In this document: positions 1 to 7,796 of the stretch, in pieces
Numbering within the stretch: position 1 is the first letter of the stretch
Layout of the letters: each line of letters begins with the position of its first letter
DNA from: Pedobacter changchengzhani
GTDB lineage: Bacteria; Bacteroidota; Bacteroidia; Sphingobacteriales; Sphingobacteriaceae
NCBI RefSeq assembly: GCF_004354365.1
Contig: NZ_SJCY01000011.1
Coordinates: forward strand, 50,679-114,678
DNA: 64,000 nt
Direction: 5' to 3'
Position numbers and translations under genes: made by a program
Notes under the pieces: generated by a model
The model's input: only the letters and a program-made list of their open reading frames with translations
What the model was told of the DNA's origin: nothing
The model's database searches: none

Positions 1-330
1 AAAAGCAGAAAGACTAAAGCTGAAACGCCAATTGGTTATTAAAAGCCCCTTTGGGGTTTGGGGATAAAGGAACAAAGATTAAAGAATAAAGCTTAAAAGA
101 CCAAAGCTGAAAGACTAAAGCTGAAACGCCAATTGGTTATTAAAAGCCCCTTTGGGATTTGGGGATAAAGGAACAAAGATTAAAGAACAAAGCTTAAAGT
201 GCTCAGCAAATTAGTTCTTAAAAGCCCCTTTGGGGTTTGGGGATAAGCGCTTAAACTGATAACTCGCAACCCATAACCCGTAACTAATATCCCTTTGGGG
301 AACACGAACAACGAAAAACGAACAAGAAAA
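1..330. repeat. Degenerate direct repeats (AAAGCTTAAAG / AAAGCCCCTTTGGGG type)
   Basis: No gene is seen here. A unit of about 101 bp occurs almost twice (from 11 and from 112), and its core AAAAGCCCCTTTGGGGTTTG recurs a third time from 220 (cores begin at 41, 142 and 220). Between cores lie runs such as AAAGATTAAAGAATAAAGC and GACTAAAGC. The tail (about 299-330) is a second simple motif, AACGAAAAACGAAC. The CCCCTTTGGGG core is a small palindrome. The same AAAGCTTAAAG/GACTAAAGC theme returns inverted at 15893-16090 and inside two glycosyltransferase genes. Confidence 0.85.
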
Positions 331-336
331 TAAATT

Positions 337-1674
337 ATGAAACTAAAACATATTTTAATAGCCGTAGGATCACTTTTAGCTATTTTGGCCATTCTTGCTT
401 TAACCGGTGTAATTGGTGGCAAAAAAATCGAAAAAGTTACTGCAGAAAAAGCAAGTGAACGTACCGTTGTAGAAACCGTTACCGCCAGTGGCAAAATTTT
501 ACCCGAAACTGAAGTTAAGCTAAGTTCTGAAGTATCGGGAGAAGTTGTAGAACTTAAAGTTAAAGAAGGCGATATTGTAAAAAAAGGACAACTACTCTGT
601 AAAGTGAGGCCAGATGTATTGCAATCTGGTTATGAGCGCACGGTAGCCTCATACAATGCTCAAAAAGCAAGTGTTGCCGGTGCACAGCAGCAATTAATTC
701 AAAATCAAGCAAACTTTGCAAATGCAGAAGCTACTTATAAACGTAATGTTGAGTTATTTGGCAAAAAAGTTATTTCTGCATCAGAATTTGATGCAGCAAA
801 AGCAGCGTATTTAAGTGCAAAGGCAAACTTAGCAAGTGCAAAAGAAGGTGTTACAGGCGCAAAATTTACATTAGATCAAACTGGCGCTAACGTAAAAGAA
901 GCTGGTGCAAACCTCGCTAAGGCTACAATTTACGCACCTGTAGATGGTGTGGTATCAAAGTTATCAATAGAAATGGGCGACCGTATTTTAGGTACTTCAC
1001 AAATGGCAGGTACAGAAATTATGCGTATTTCCAACCTTTCATCAATGGAAGTAAATGTTGATGTAAACGAAAACGATATTACCCGTGTAAAAGTGGGCGA
1101 TAATGCATCAATAGAAGTAGATGCTTTTTCCGACCAAAAATTTAAAGGCATCGTAACCGAAATTGCAAGTTCATCTACAGCAGTGGGTGCGGCATCTTCA
1201 TCGGTTGATCAGGTTACTAATTTCTCTGTTAAAGTAAGAATTACCGAAAGTTTAGAGGGCAAACAACAATCTAAATTTAAACCAGGCATGTCTGCAACTG
1301 TCGATATTGAAAGCGAATCGCTAAAAGGTTTGTCTATTCCAATTCAGGCGGTTTTTACCGACACAAAAAAGCCCGCCGATGATAAGAGTGGCGGTAATGA
1401 TGGTAACCAAGCAAGTATGGATAAGCAAAAAGCCAAATTAAATGATAAGGCGGTAAAACAGTTTGTTTACGTGCTAAATGCTAATAAAGTTAAAAAGGTT
1501 GAAGTAACAACAGGCATTCAAGATGATCAATTTATTATCATTAAATCGGGTTTAAAATCGGGTGACGAAATTGTTACAGGTCCTTATTCTGCCATCCAGA
1601 ACAAGCTAAAAGATGGGTTAATTGTAGAAAAAACAACTAAGGATAAGCTATTTACTACCGAAGCGAAAAAGTAA
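337..1674 (+). CDS. Efflux transporter periplasmic adaptor (MFP/HlyD family, MacA/RND type)
   Basis: A 445-residue membrane-fusion protein that links an inner-membrane pump (RND or MacB-type ABC) to an outer-membrane channel. An N-terminal membrane anchor (residues 5-26) is followed by a biotinyl-lipoyl-like half (KLSSEVSGEVVELKVKEGD, about 61-80) and a long Ala/Gln-rich coiled-coil hairpin (about 100-195). The second lipoyl half (YAPVDGVVSKLSIEMGD, about 205-220) leads into the beta-barrel and membrane-proximal domains. A charged low-complexity insert (about 345-370) interrupts the last part. The partner pump genes are not in the window and presumably lie upstream. A strong terminator follows immediately. 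The family call is firm; the substrate is unknown. Confidence 0.9.
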   Translation: MKLKHILIAVGSLLAILAILALTGVIGGKKIEKVTAEKASERTVVETVTASGKILPETEVKLSSEVSGEVVELKVKEGDIVKKGQLLCKVRPDVLQSGYERTVASYNAQKASVAGAQQQLIQNQANFANAEATYKRNVELFGKKVISASEFDAAKAAYLSAKANLASAKEGVTGAKFTLDQTGANVKEAGANLAKATIYAPVDGVVSKLSIEMGDRILGTSQMAGTEIMRISNLSSMEVNVDVNENDITRVKVGDNASIEVDAFSDQKFKGIVTEIASSSTAVGAASSSVDQVTNFSVKVRITESLEGKQQSKFKPGMSATVDIESESLKGLSIPIQAVFTDTKKPADDKSGGNDGNQASMDKQKAKLNDKAVKQFVYVLNANKVKKVEVTTGIQDDQFIIIKSGLKSGDEIVTGPYSAIQNKLKDGLIVEKTTKDKLFTTEAKK

Positions 1675-1705
1675 GGCTTAGAACAAAATATTTTATAGTA
1701 AATTG

Positions 1706-1741
1706 TCCCGACTTAAAACATTTAAGTCGGGATTTTTATTT
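1706..1741 (+). terminator. Rho-independent terminator after the efflux adaptor gene
   Basis: A perfect 12-bp stem (TCCCGACTTAAA at 1706-1717 with its complement at 1721-1732) has a 3-base loop and is followed by a T-rich tail. It ends only 7 bases before the gpsA start codon. Confidence 0.9.
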
Positions 1742-1748
1742 TATTACC

Positions 1749-2747
1749 ATGATACCAAAAATAGCGATGATTGGTGGCGGAAGTTGGGCCACATCTATTA
1801 TAAAAATGCTTTCTGATAACACCACCGAAAAGGATATTTTTTGGTGGATGCGAAACGATGAAGCTATTGATCATATTAAAAAATTTAAACACAATCCAAA
1901 CTACATCAGTTCCGTAGAAATCAATTTGCCACATCATCATCTTTCTTCCAATTTGAAAGAAATTATCAGCAATGCCGATTACATTATATTAAATGTGCCA
2001 GCAGCTTTTTTGAAAAACACCTTAGCAGGCATAAATAGCGCAGATTTAAAAGGCAAAAAGATAATTTCGGCCATTAAAGGTATTGTGCCCGAAGATAATT
2101 TAATTATTGGAGAGTTTTTAAACGAAAAATATGGCATTCCTTATCACGATATATTGGTATTGAGCGGACCATGCCATGCAGAAGAAGTCGCTTTAGAAAA
2201 GCTTTCATACTTAACAATTGCCTGTACTGATTTGGAATTGGCAACAAAGTTTGCTACATTTTTAAAAACTCGTTACATAAACACCAATATTTCTGACGAT
2301 ATATTTGGTACAGAATACGCTGCGGTTTTAAAAAATATTTACGCCGTAGCCAGCGGTATTTGCCACGGTGTAGGCTATGGCGATAATTTTCAAGCAGTAT
2401 TAATCAGCAATGCAATAAGAGAGATTAGCCGTTTTGTTGATGCTGTACACCCTATAAACAGAGACATCAAAGAATCGGCATATTTAGGCGATTTGTTGGT
2501 AACAGCCTATTCACAATTTAGCCGCAACCGTACTTTCGGCAACATGGTAGGTAAGGGTTATACGGTCAAATCTGCCCAATTGGAAATGAATATGATTGCA
2601 GAGGGTTATTATGCAACTAAATGTATTCATTTAAAAAATAAGCAATATGAGGTAGATATGCCTATCTGTGATGCGGTTTATAAAATTCTGTACGAGGGTA
2701 GCACACCCTATAAGGCCATGAAACTGCTTACCGAAAAATTAAATTAA
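1749..2747 (+). CDS. gpsA: Glycerol-3-phosphate dehydrogenase [NAD(P)+]
   Basis: Reduces dihydroxyacetone phosphate to sn-glycerol 3-phosphate in the cytosol, the backbone precursor for phospholipids. The 332-residue length is typical. The Rossmann motif IGGGSWAT is at residues 8-15. LSGPCHAEEV matches the family motif LSGPxxAxEV, and EYAAVLKNIYAVASG carries the conserved lysine of the C-terminal helical domain. The late YLGDLL...SRNRTFG stretch corresponds to the usual GLGDL...SRN(R/F)xFG segment, here with a tyrosine in place of the first glycine. It is monocistronic, between a terminator upstream and a hairpin at 2807-2849. Confidence 0.96.
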   Translation: MIPKIAMIGGGSWATSIIKMLSDNTTEKDIFWWMRNDEAIDHIKKFKHNPNYISSVEINLPHHHLSSNLKEIISNADYIILNVPAAFLKNTLAGINSADLKGKKIISAIKGIVPEDNLIIGEFLNEKYGIPYHDILVLSGPCHAEEVALEKLSYLTIACTDLELATKFATFLKTRYINTNISDDIFGTEYAAVLKNIYAVASGICHGVGYGDNFQAVLISNAIREISRFVDAVHPINRDIKESAYLGDLLVTAYSQFSRNRTFGNMVGKGYTVKSAQLEMNMIAEGYYATKCIHLKNKQYEVDMPICDAVYKILYEGSTPYKAMKLLTEKLN

Positions 2748-2806
2748 TTTTAGAAAAACAACGGCAGTGCTCATCGCTTCCAACAGTCCTTCTTTTCGCT
2801 ATTATA

Positions 2807-2849
2807 TTTTTATAAGTTTAGCGTTTTGCAACGCTCAAACTTATAAAAA
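2807..2849. terminator. AT-rich hairpin, probable terminator of gpsA
   Basis: The arms TTTTTATAAGTTTAGCGTT and AACGCTCAAACTTATAAAAA pair around a 4-base loop (TTGC) with a single bulged base. The T/A-flanked symmetric form would act in either direction. It lies about 60 bases after the gpsA stop. Confidence 0.7.
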
Positions 2850-2941
2850 TGATAATCGCTGCAATAAGGTTTAGTAATAATGGGGTTTGTGAAACAAAAC
2901 TCCAACCGCATTGTTAAGCATATAAATAAAGATTTATTATT

Positions 2942-3283
2942 ATGAAAAAGAAATATATAATTGGGTTATTATCTGTTGCATTATTAGGCGGTTTAACCTT
3001 AAGTGTTAACGCACAAGAAAAGAAAACAGAAGTTGGTAAAGCAATACAGCACACAGGTAAAGCGATAGATAAAGGCGCAAAATCTGTAGGTAACAAAACT
3101 GCTGAGGTTGCTGTAAAAGGTGCGTCAAAAGTTACGGATCAGGTTTGGAAAGGTAAAATGGCGCCAGATGGATCGGATGTTTATATCGATTCGAAAAACA
3201 AAAAGTATTATGTAAATTCTAAAGGTGCCAAAGTTTGGTTAAAAGCAAGCCAAATTAAAACTAGAATGGTTAAGAAAAACTAA
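2942..3283 (+). CDS. Small secreted protein of unknown function
   Basis: A 113-residue protein with a clear signal peptide (MKKKYIIGLLSVALLGGLTLSVNA, cleavage near residue 24). A Lys/Ala/Gly-rich amphipathic stretch (about 30-65) resembles short stress-associated periplasmic proteins. The C-terminal part repeats an aromatic, charged motif (GSDVYIDSKNKKYYVNSKGAKVW), which suggests a small beta hairpin. No family is recognised. It stands alone, ahead of a perfect terminator. Confidence 0.75.
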   Translation: MKKKYIIGLLSVALLGGLTLSVNAQEKKTEVGKAIQHTGKAIDKGAKSVGNKTAEVAVKGASKVTDQVWKGKMAPDGSDVYIDSKNKKYYVNSKGAKVWLKASQIKTRMVKKN

Positions 3284-3335
3284 ACTAGTATTAAGTAACA
3301 GGTTTTAAGTGATGCAATTGCAAAACTTAATTTGA

Positions 3336-3374
3336 CAACAAATGGTCGGTTTTAAGCCGACCATTTGTTGTTTT
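3336..3374 (+). terminator. Rho-independent terminator
   Basis: A 14-bp perfect stem (CAACAAATGGTCGG at 3336-3349, complement at 3357-3370) is followed by TTTT. It terminates the small secreted protein gene and could also stop minus-strand reading from the pseudogene pair. Confidence 0.88.
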
Positions 3375-3450
3375 ATAGCAACTTGATTTACGTCTATCGG
3401 TTGGGTTTTCTCACCAAACGTCAAACTATCGTTTAGTAGGATGTTTTGGT

Positions 3451-3674
3451 CTATTTTCCCTCCAAGTATAAGGTTTCAGGACTAAAGTCTTGTCCAGACA
3501 GCCAAGTTATAGAACCTAGTGAGGTCTTAACTGCGTAAAAAGCTTCAGGTTCTTTTAATTCTTGAAAAATGCCTTTGGTTAAATAAGGCTTGAAATCAAA
3601 AATTTTTTCTTCGTCATTTTCGAATGTTATTTTTAGCTGAAAATCTTGTTGGGCTTAACTTTTATAACTTTCAT
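3451..3674 (-). pseudogene. DUF2442-like protein, frameshifted
   Basis: Read on the minus strand the gene opens with ATG at 3674 (MKVIKVKP) and then meets a stop after 13 codons. One frame over, the sequence continues as QQDFQLKITFENDEEKIFDF and on to SITWLSGQDFSPETLYLEGK, then a TAG at 3451. This matches the compact DUF2442 fold (a short beta protein ending in W.SG.D..PE.LY). The span is 224 bases, one short of a full frame, so a single-base deletion near codon 8 explains it. It overlaps the upstream DUF4160 remnant as TAATG. Confidence 0.7.
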
Positions 3675-3930
3675 TATTTTAAAGGGTCTATTGGGAATAT
3701 TTTTTCACCACTTACAGCAAGCTCCCAATTTGCTATTAATTCTTCTTTGTGCACTTCAATCCAAGCCTCAACTAGTTTTCTTTGTTTATTAGGAACTTCT
3801 CCATCCAAAACTGCACCGTTTTCTAAAGAAAAAACAGCTTCCTTTCCTTGATATTTGAAAGGTGATGTTTTTTATTGTTAAAGTAATACATCATCACAAT
3901 TATCCCATAAAACATTGATATGATTGGCAT
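3674..3930 (-). pseudogene. DUF4160-like protein, frameshifted
   Basis: The minus-strand frame starts at 3930 with MPIISMFYGIIVMMYYFNNK and breaks after about 24 codons. It resumes in another frame as KYQGKEAVFSLENGAVLDGE and continues to a TAA at 3674. The segment that would hold the family's PHIHV-like motif is missing at the break, consistent with a deletion of about 13 bases (the span of 257 bases is not a multiple of 3). DUF4160 and DUF2442 genes are commonly paired, as here. The pair sits just after rimO and seems to be a dead two-gene module. Confidence 0.7.
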
Positions 3931-3948
3931 ATCTAAAAATAGTAGTTT

Positions 3949-5283
3949 TTATTTTACTATCGTTCCATATAAATCAAAATCTTCGGCTCTGTCAATTTTA
4001 ACATTTACAAAACTTCCGTTAGCTGCATAACCCGTTTTTGCATCAATTAAAACTTCGTTATCTACTTCTGGCGAGTCAAATTCGGTTCTGCCCACAAAGA
4101 AATCACCTTCTTTTTTATCTACCAATACTTTATAAGTTTTACCAACTTTCTCTTGGTTAATATCAAAAGAAATTCCTTGTTGAATTTCCATAATATCATC
4201 AACACGTTGTTGTTTCACTTCGTCAGCAATATCATCAACTAGATTATGCGCGTGAGTTTTTTCTTCATGAGAATAGGTAAAGCAACCTAAACGGTCAAAT
4301 TTGGTTTCTGCAACCCAAGTTTTCATTTCTTCAAAATCGTACTCCGTTTCTCCTGGGTAACCACAAATTAGCGTAGTTCTCATGGCAATATTCGGCACTT
4401 TATCTCTAATTTGATTTACTAAATCAATTGTTTTTTGCTTGGTAGTGCCACGGCGCATCGATTTTAGCATATTATCTGTAATGTGCTGCAATGGCATATC
4501 TAAATAATTGCAAACGTTATCGCGTTCGTTCATTACATCCAAAATTTCCATCGGGAAACCAGAAGGGTAGGCATACTGCAAGCGAATCCACTCTACGCCG
4601 TCAACATCAGATAGGCGACGCATTAATTCATCAAGTTTACGAACGCCGTAAATATCTAAACCGTAATAGGTTAAATCTTGTGCAATTAAAATAAGTTCTT
4701 TAGTGCCGTTTTTGGCCAAAATTTTTGCTTCGTTAACCAATTCTTCCATTGGTTTACTTAAATGCTTGCCACGCATTAAAGGTATGGCGCAAAATGAGCA
4801 CGGGCGGTTACAGCCTTCGGCAATTTTTAAATATGCAAAGTGCGATGGTGTAGTTAACAAACGTTCGCCAATAAGTTCGTGTTTGTAATTTGCACCTAAC
4901 TCGTGTAGTATATTATGTAAATCGTTGGTGCCGAAAAAAGCGTCAACATTGGTAATTTCTGCAGTTAGTTCTGGCTTATAGCGTTCTGATAAACATCCAG
5001 TAACCACAACTTTGCCTATTTTACCTGCTTCTTTTAGCTCGCTAAACTGCAATATGGTATCAATAGATTCTTGTTTTGCGTTATCAATAAAACCACAGGT
5101 GTTAATGACTACGATATCATTTTTGCCCATCTTATCACTTTCGTGCACAACGTTTAAATTGTTTCCACGCAACTGACCCATCAACACTTCAGAATCGTAT
5201 ATATTTTTCGAGCAACCTAAAGTAATTACATTAATTTTAGGTTGGGTAACAACTGGCTTTTTTTTTATTGGTTTGGTATTCAT
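3949..5283 (-). CDS. rimO: Ribosomal protein S12 methylthiotransferase RimO
   Basis: A radical-SAM enzyme that methylthiolates an aspartate of ribosomal protein S12. Its 444 residues hold the three parts of the family. The N-terminal MTTase domain has cysteines at about 24, 63 and 97 (TLGCSKN, NTCGF, TGCLSE) for one 4Fe-4S cluster. The radical-SAM core has CNRPCSFC (158-165). A C-terminal TRAM domain (about 380-444) binds the substrate. The RimO-typical CSKN and LMRGKH motifs argue against MiaB. A Lys/Pro-rich N-terminal extension of about 15 residues precedes the domain. It lies downstream of ftsY and the toxin-antitoxin pair on the same strand. Confidence 0.95.
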   Translation of the reverse strand: MNTKPIKKKPVVTQPKINVITLGCSKNIYDSEVLMGQLRGNNLNVVHESDKMGKNDIVVINTCGFIDNAKQESIDTILQFSELKEAGKIGKVVVTGCLSERYKPELTAEITNVDAFFGTNDLHNILHELGANYKHELIGERLLTTPSHFAYLKIAEGCNRPCSFCAIPLMRGKHLSKPMEELVNEAKILAKNGTKELILIAQDLTYYGLDIYGVRKLDELMRRLSDVDGVEWIRLQYAYPSGFPMEILDVMNERDNVCNYLDMPLQHITDNMLKSMRRGTTKQKTIDLVNQIRDKVPNIAMRTTLICGYPGETEYDFEEMKTWVAETKFDRLGCFTYSHEEKTHAHNLVDDIADEVKQQRVDDIMEIQQGISFDINQEKVGKTYKVLVDKKEGDFFVGRTEFDSPEVDNEVLIDAKTGYAANGSFVNVKIDRAEDFDLYGTIVK

Positions 5284-5346
5284 AATGTTTATTGTAGCTC
5301 AAGTAAATCAATAAATAGTGTTGTGTATTGATTTAGACTTAGATAA

Positions 5347-5613
5347 TTATGGGAATAATTTATAAATCTCTTTTCGGTGGAGCACTCTTTCGAAAGTTAA
5401 AACTTCATCAATTAGTTTTATTCCAATACGGTAGTTGCCAAATCTAATTTTATAGTATTGGTTAAATCCTGTTAGTTTCTCTAGGTTTAATAATAAAGAA
5501 GAGTTAGAAAATTTTGATATTTCTTCAAAAGCAAAAAATTCAATTTTATTTCTATCTTTTTTAGGAATGGAGGCTAAATCTTTTAGAAATTTTTTATTGT
5601 AATTAATTGTCAT
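5347..5613 (-). CDS. RelE/ParE-type toxin of a type II toxin-antitoxin system
   Basis: An 88-residue protein with the RelE/ParE pattern. It has an N-terminal YNKKFLKDLASIPKKDR helix, a central KLTGFNQYYKIRFGNYRIGI strand pair (the usual 'L.G...YRIR.GDYRI' motif) and a C-terminal FERVLHRKEIYKLFP. The family cleaves mRNA on the ribosome or blocks gyrase; which applies here is not visible. Its ATG overlaps the antitoxin stop as TAATG, so the two are translationally coupled. The start at 5613 is fixed by this overlap. Confidence 0.88.
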   Translation of the reverse strand: MTINYNKKFLKDLASIPKKDRNKIEFFAFEEISKFSNSSLLLNLEKLTGFNQYYKIRFGNYRIGIKLIDEVLTFERVLHRKEIYKLFP

Positions 5614-5822
5614 TATTTTTTACTCAAGGAGTGATAATAAGCTACAGCTTCCTCTTGTATTAAGTTATCACTTTCTTTATTCTGTTTCATTATTTGTGCC
5701 AAATTAATGTCTTCTTTTTCATCAACACTTAAGATCTGAGCAGAAAGCCCCATTTTCTTAGATAATTCTTTTAGTAAAGAAATATCTTTCTTGTTTTCGG
5801 CATGAATAATTATACTTCTCAT
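5613..5822 (-). CDS. Antitoxin of the RelE-type pair
   Basis: A 69-residue acidic protein that opens with a short beta strand (MRSIIIHAENKKDISLLKEL), continues with helices, and has a charged tail likely to wrap the toxin. Proteins of this form (DUF2683-like) sit upstream of RelE toxins in many Bacteroidetes. It would neutralise the toxin encoded immediately downstream and repress the pair. It starts 17 bases after the ftsY stop, so the module is wedged into the ftsY-rimO interval. Confidence 0.8.
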   Translation of the reverse strand: MRSIIIHAENKKDISLLKELSKKMGLSAQILSVDEKEDINLAQIMKQNKESDNLIQEEAVAYYHSLSKK

Positions 5823-5839
5823 AGGTGCAAAAATACGAA

Positions 5840-6802
5840 TTATTTAAACAAACTATTTACAAACTCTTTTTTGTCAAACAACTGCAAATCGCCAATTTTT
5901 TCTCCAACACCTATATATTTTACAGGGATTTTAAACTGATCTGAAATTCCGATGATTACGCCACCTTTCGCTGTTCCATCTAATTTTGTTATCGCCAAAG
6001 CATTTACGTCCGTCGCTTCTGTAAATTGTTTACATTGCTCAAAAGCATTTTGCCCTGTTGAGGCATCGAGTACCAATAAAATTTCGTGCGGTGCACCAGG
6101 TACAACCTTTTGCATCACTTGCTTAATTTTTCCAAGCTCGTTCATTAAACCCACTTTGTTGTGCAAACGGCCTGCAGTATCAATAATCACCACGTCTTCG
6201 CCATTGGCAACAGCCGATTGCAAAGTATCAAATGCTACTGCAGCAGGGTCTGAACCCATGGGCTGCGCAACTACTCTTACATCTACTCTTTGTCCCCAAA
6301 GTTTAAGTTGATCAACGGCTGCAGCTCTAAAAGTATCGGCTGCGCCTAAAACAACTTTTAAACCCGACTCTTTAAGTTTATGCGCCAGCTTGCCAATGGT
6401 TGTCGTTTTGCCAACACCATTTACACCAACTACCATAATTACATACGGTTTATGATCGCCATACTCGAACTGACGGAAATCATTGCTATTATTTTCGGAT
6501 AAAAGCAATTGAATTTCATCACGAAGGATAAAATTCAATTCAGAAGTGTTTACGTATTTATCTTTGGAAACACGTTCTTCAATTCTTTTGATAATTTTCA
6601 GTGTCGTCGTAACACCAACATCAGATGTAACTAAAACTTCTTCCAAATTATCAAGCACTTCATCATCAACAGAAGATTTTCCTGCTACGGCTTTGGTTAT
6701 TTTGCTAAAGAAACCTTCTTTGGTTTTCTCCAAACCTTTATCCAAAGCTTCTTGTGCTTCAGGCGCAGTTTCCTTCTTTTTGAAAAAATCGAATAGACCC
6801 AT
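5840..6802 (-). CDS. ftsY: Signal recognition particle receptor FtsY
   Basis: The membrane-associated SRP GTPase receptor that delivers ribosome-nascent chains to the Sec translocon. The 320-residue protein has only a short N-terminal region before the NG domain, usual for Bacteroidetes, unlike the long acidic A domain of E. coli. GTPase motifs are in place: G1 VGVNGVGKTT (about 125-134), DTFRAAA (156-162), DTAGR (208-212) and TKLDGTAKGG (272-281). It is read after rpmB, rpmG and DUF4295. Confidence 0.97.
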   Translation of the reverse strand: MGLFDFFKKKETAPEAQEALDKGLEKTKEGFFSKITKAVAGKSSVDDEVLDNLEEVLVTSDVGVTTTLKIIKRIEERVSKDKYVNTSELNFILRDEIQLLLSENNSNDFRQFEYGDHKPYVIMVVGVNGVGKTTTIGKLAHKLKESGLKVVLGAADTFRAAAVDQLKLWGQRVDVRVVAQPMGSDPAAVAFDTLQSAVANGEDVVIIDTAGRLHNKVGLMNELGKIKQVMQKVVPGAPHEILLVLDASTGQNAFEQCKQFTEATDVNALAITKLDGTAKGGVIIGISDQFKIPVKYIGVGEKIGDLQLFDKKEFVNSLFK

Positions 6803-6822
6803 ATCTTTAATTTTATCTAACG

Positions 6823-6858
6823 AAAAAAAGCCCTTCCATATAAAACGGAACGGCCTTT
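6823..6858 (-). terminator. Hairpin with T-tail between DUF4295 and ftsY
   Basis: On the minus strand AAAGGCCGTTCC pairs imperfectly (one bulge, one mismatch) with GGAAGGGCTTT, followed by a run of T. It could end or attenuate the ribosomal-protein transcript before ftsY, which starts at 6802. Confidence 0.6.
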
Positions 6859-6885
6859 AATATTTTAATATAAAAAATATTAACC

Positions 6886-7041
6886 CTATTTAGATGCGAT
6901 AGCATCTTTTACGTGGTCGTTATGTACAATAAGTTCTTTGAATGAATATGCACCAGTTTTAGGTGATTTTGTCATTGTAATAACTTTTGAATATTCTTTA
7001 CCTGTACCTGTTTTAAGGGTTGCAACTACTTTCTTAGCCAT
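6886..7041 (-). CDS. DUF4295 family small protein
   Basis: A 51-residue basic protein (MAKKVVATLKTGTGKEYSKV, ending HVKDAIASK) too short for usual length filters. DUF4295 proteins are found almost only in Bacteroidetes and are encoded right after rpmB and rpmG, exactly as here. The size, charge and position suggest a ribosome-associated role, but the function is not established. The start codon ATG at 7041 gives MAKK, the same opening as the neighbouring L33 protein. Confidence 0.92.
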   Translation of the reverse strand: MAKKVVATLKTGTGKEYSKVITMTKSPKTGAYSFKELIVHNDHVKDAIASK

Positions 7042-7122
7042 GTCTTTTTTAAATTAATGATTAAATAATAGAAGGTTAGAATGAGAGCATAACCCTCAAC
7101 CTTTTGCCTTTTATCTTTAACC

Positions 7123-7305
7123 TTATTTGATTTCTTTATGTAATGTTACTTTTCTCAATACAGCGTTGAATTTTTTCAATTCTAAACGTTCTGTAGTGTT
7201 TTTACGGTTTTTTGTAGAAATATATCTAGACATACCCGGCATGCCACTTTCTTTATGCTCAGTACATTCTAAAATAACCTGAACTCTGTTACCTTTTTTT
7301 GCCAT
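7123..7305 (-). CDS. rpmG: 50S ribosomal protein L33
   Basis: A 60-residue basic protein of the large subunit near the E site. The pattern [20 protein letters not shown]...[16 protein letters not shown](F/Y) is diagnostic of L33. The CxxC zinc pairs of some L33 forms are absent (a single Cys), so this is the zinc-free type. It lies between rpmB and DUF4295 in one transcription unit. Confidence 0.97.
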   Translation of the reverse strand: MAKKGNRVQVILECTEHKESGMPGMSRYISTKNRKNTTERLELKKFNAVLRKVTLHKEIK

Positions 7306-7349
7306 TTTAATTTAAATTGTAAACTGTTAATCTCAACAGTTAATGTTTT

Positions 7350-7583
7350 TTACAAAAATCCTTTTTTTACGAAACGGTTAATTGCTTCGCTTATACCCAC
7401 TTTATTGATGGTTTTAATTGCTGAAGTAGAAACTTTCAACGTAATCCAACGATTTTCTTCAGGAATATAAAATTTCTGTAGTTGTAGGTTTGGGTAAAAT
7501 TTGCGCTTGGTTTTAACGTTTGAGTGAGAAACGTTGTTACCTACCATTGCTTTTTTTCCTGTTAAATCACAAACTCTTGACAT
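7350..7583 (-). CDS. rpmB: 50S ribosomal protein L28
   Basis: A 77-residue large-subunit protein. [20 protein letters not shown] is the typical L28 opening, followed by the [13 protein letters not shown] core and [17 protein letters not shown]. It is the first gene of the rpmB-rpmG-DUF4295-ftsY block, with a candidate promoter at 7636-7666. Confidence 0.97.
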   Translation of the reverse strand: MSRVCDLTGKKAMVGNNVSHSNVKTKRKFYPNLQLQKFYIPEENRWITLKVSTSAIKTINKVGISEAINRFVKKGFL

Positions 7584-7635
7584 GACTTGTATATATAGTT
7601 GTTAGTATCGTTCGCTTAATTTTTTTAAGAGTGTG

Positions 7636-7666
7636 CAAATATCTGAATAATATTTGAAAACAGCAA
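7636..7666 (-). promoter_or_regulatory. Candidate Bacteroidetes promoter for rpmB operon
   Basis: On the minus strand TTG (7664-7666) is followed after 20 bases by GATATTTG (7636-7643), one mismatch from the TAnnTTTG -7 consensus of the Bacteroidetes primary sigma factor. It lies about 53 bases before the rpmB start. Confidence 0.45.
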
Positions 7667-7796
7667 GAGGGTTGAAGAATATTTTTATATATTTTTTCAA
7701 TTTCACTCCTTTATTAATTTTGATGCGATTTTGGTAATTTTCTTGACTAATATTTAATTAAATTAGCCGCACTAACCCAAAATATATAAACTAGCA

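Noticed and set aside
3624..3851. Plus-strand 75-residue frame
   Set aside because: It is antisense to the DUF4160/DUF2442 remnants, which explain the sequence much better.
5284..5346. Possible small RNA or terminator between rimO and the toxin gene
   Set aside because: Only a weak TCAATA/TATTGA repeat is present; no stable hairpin or T-tail.
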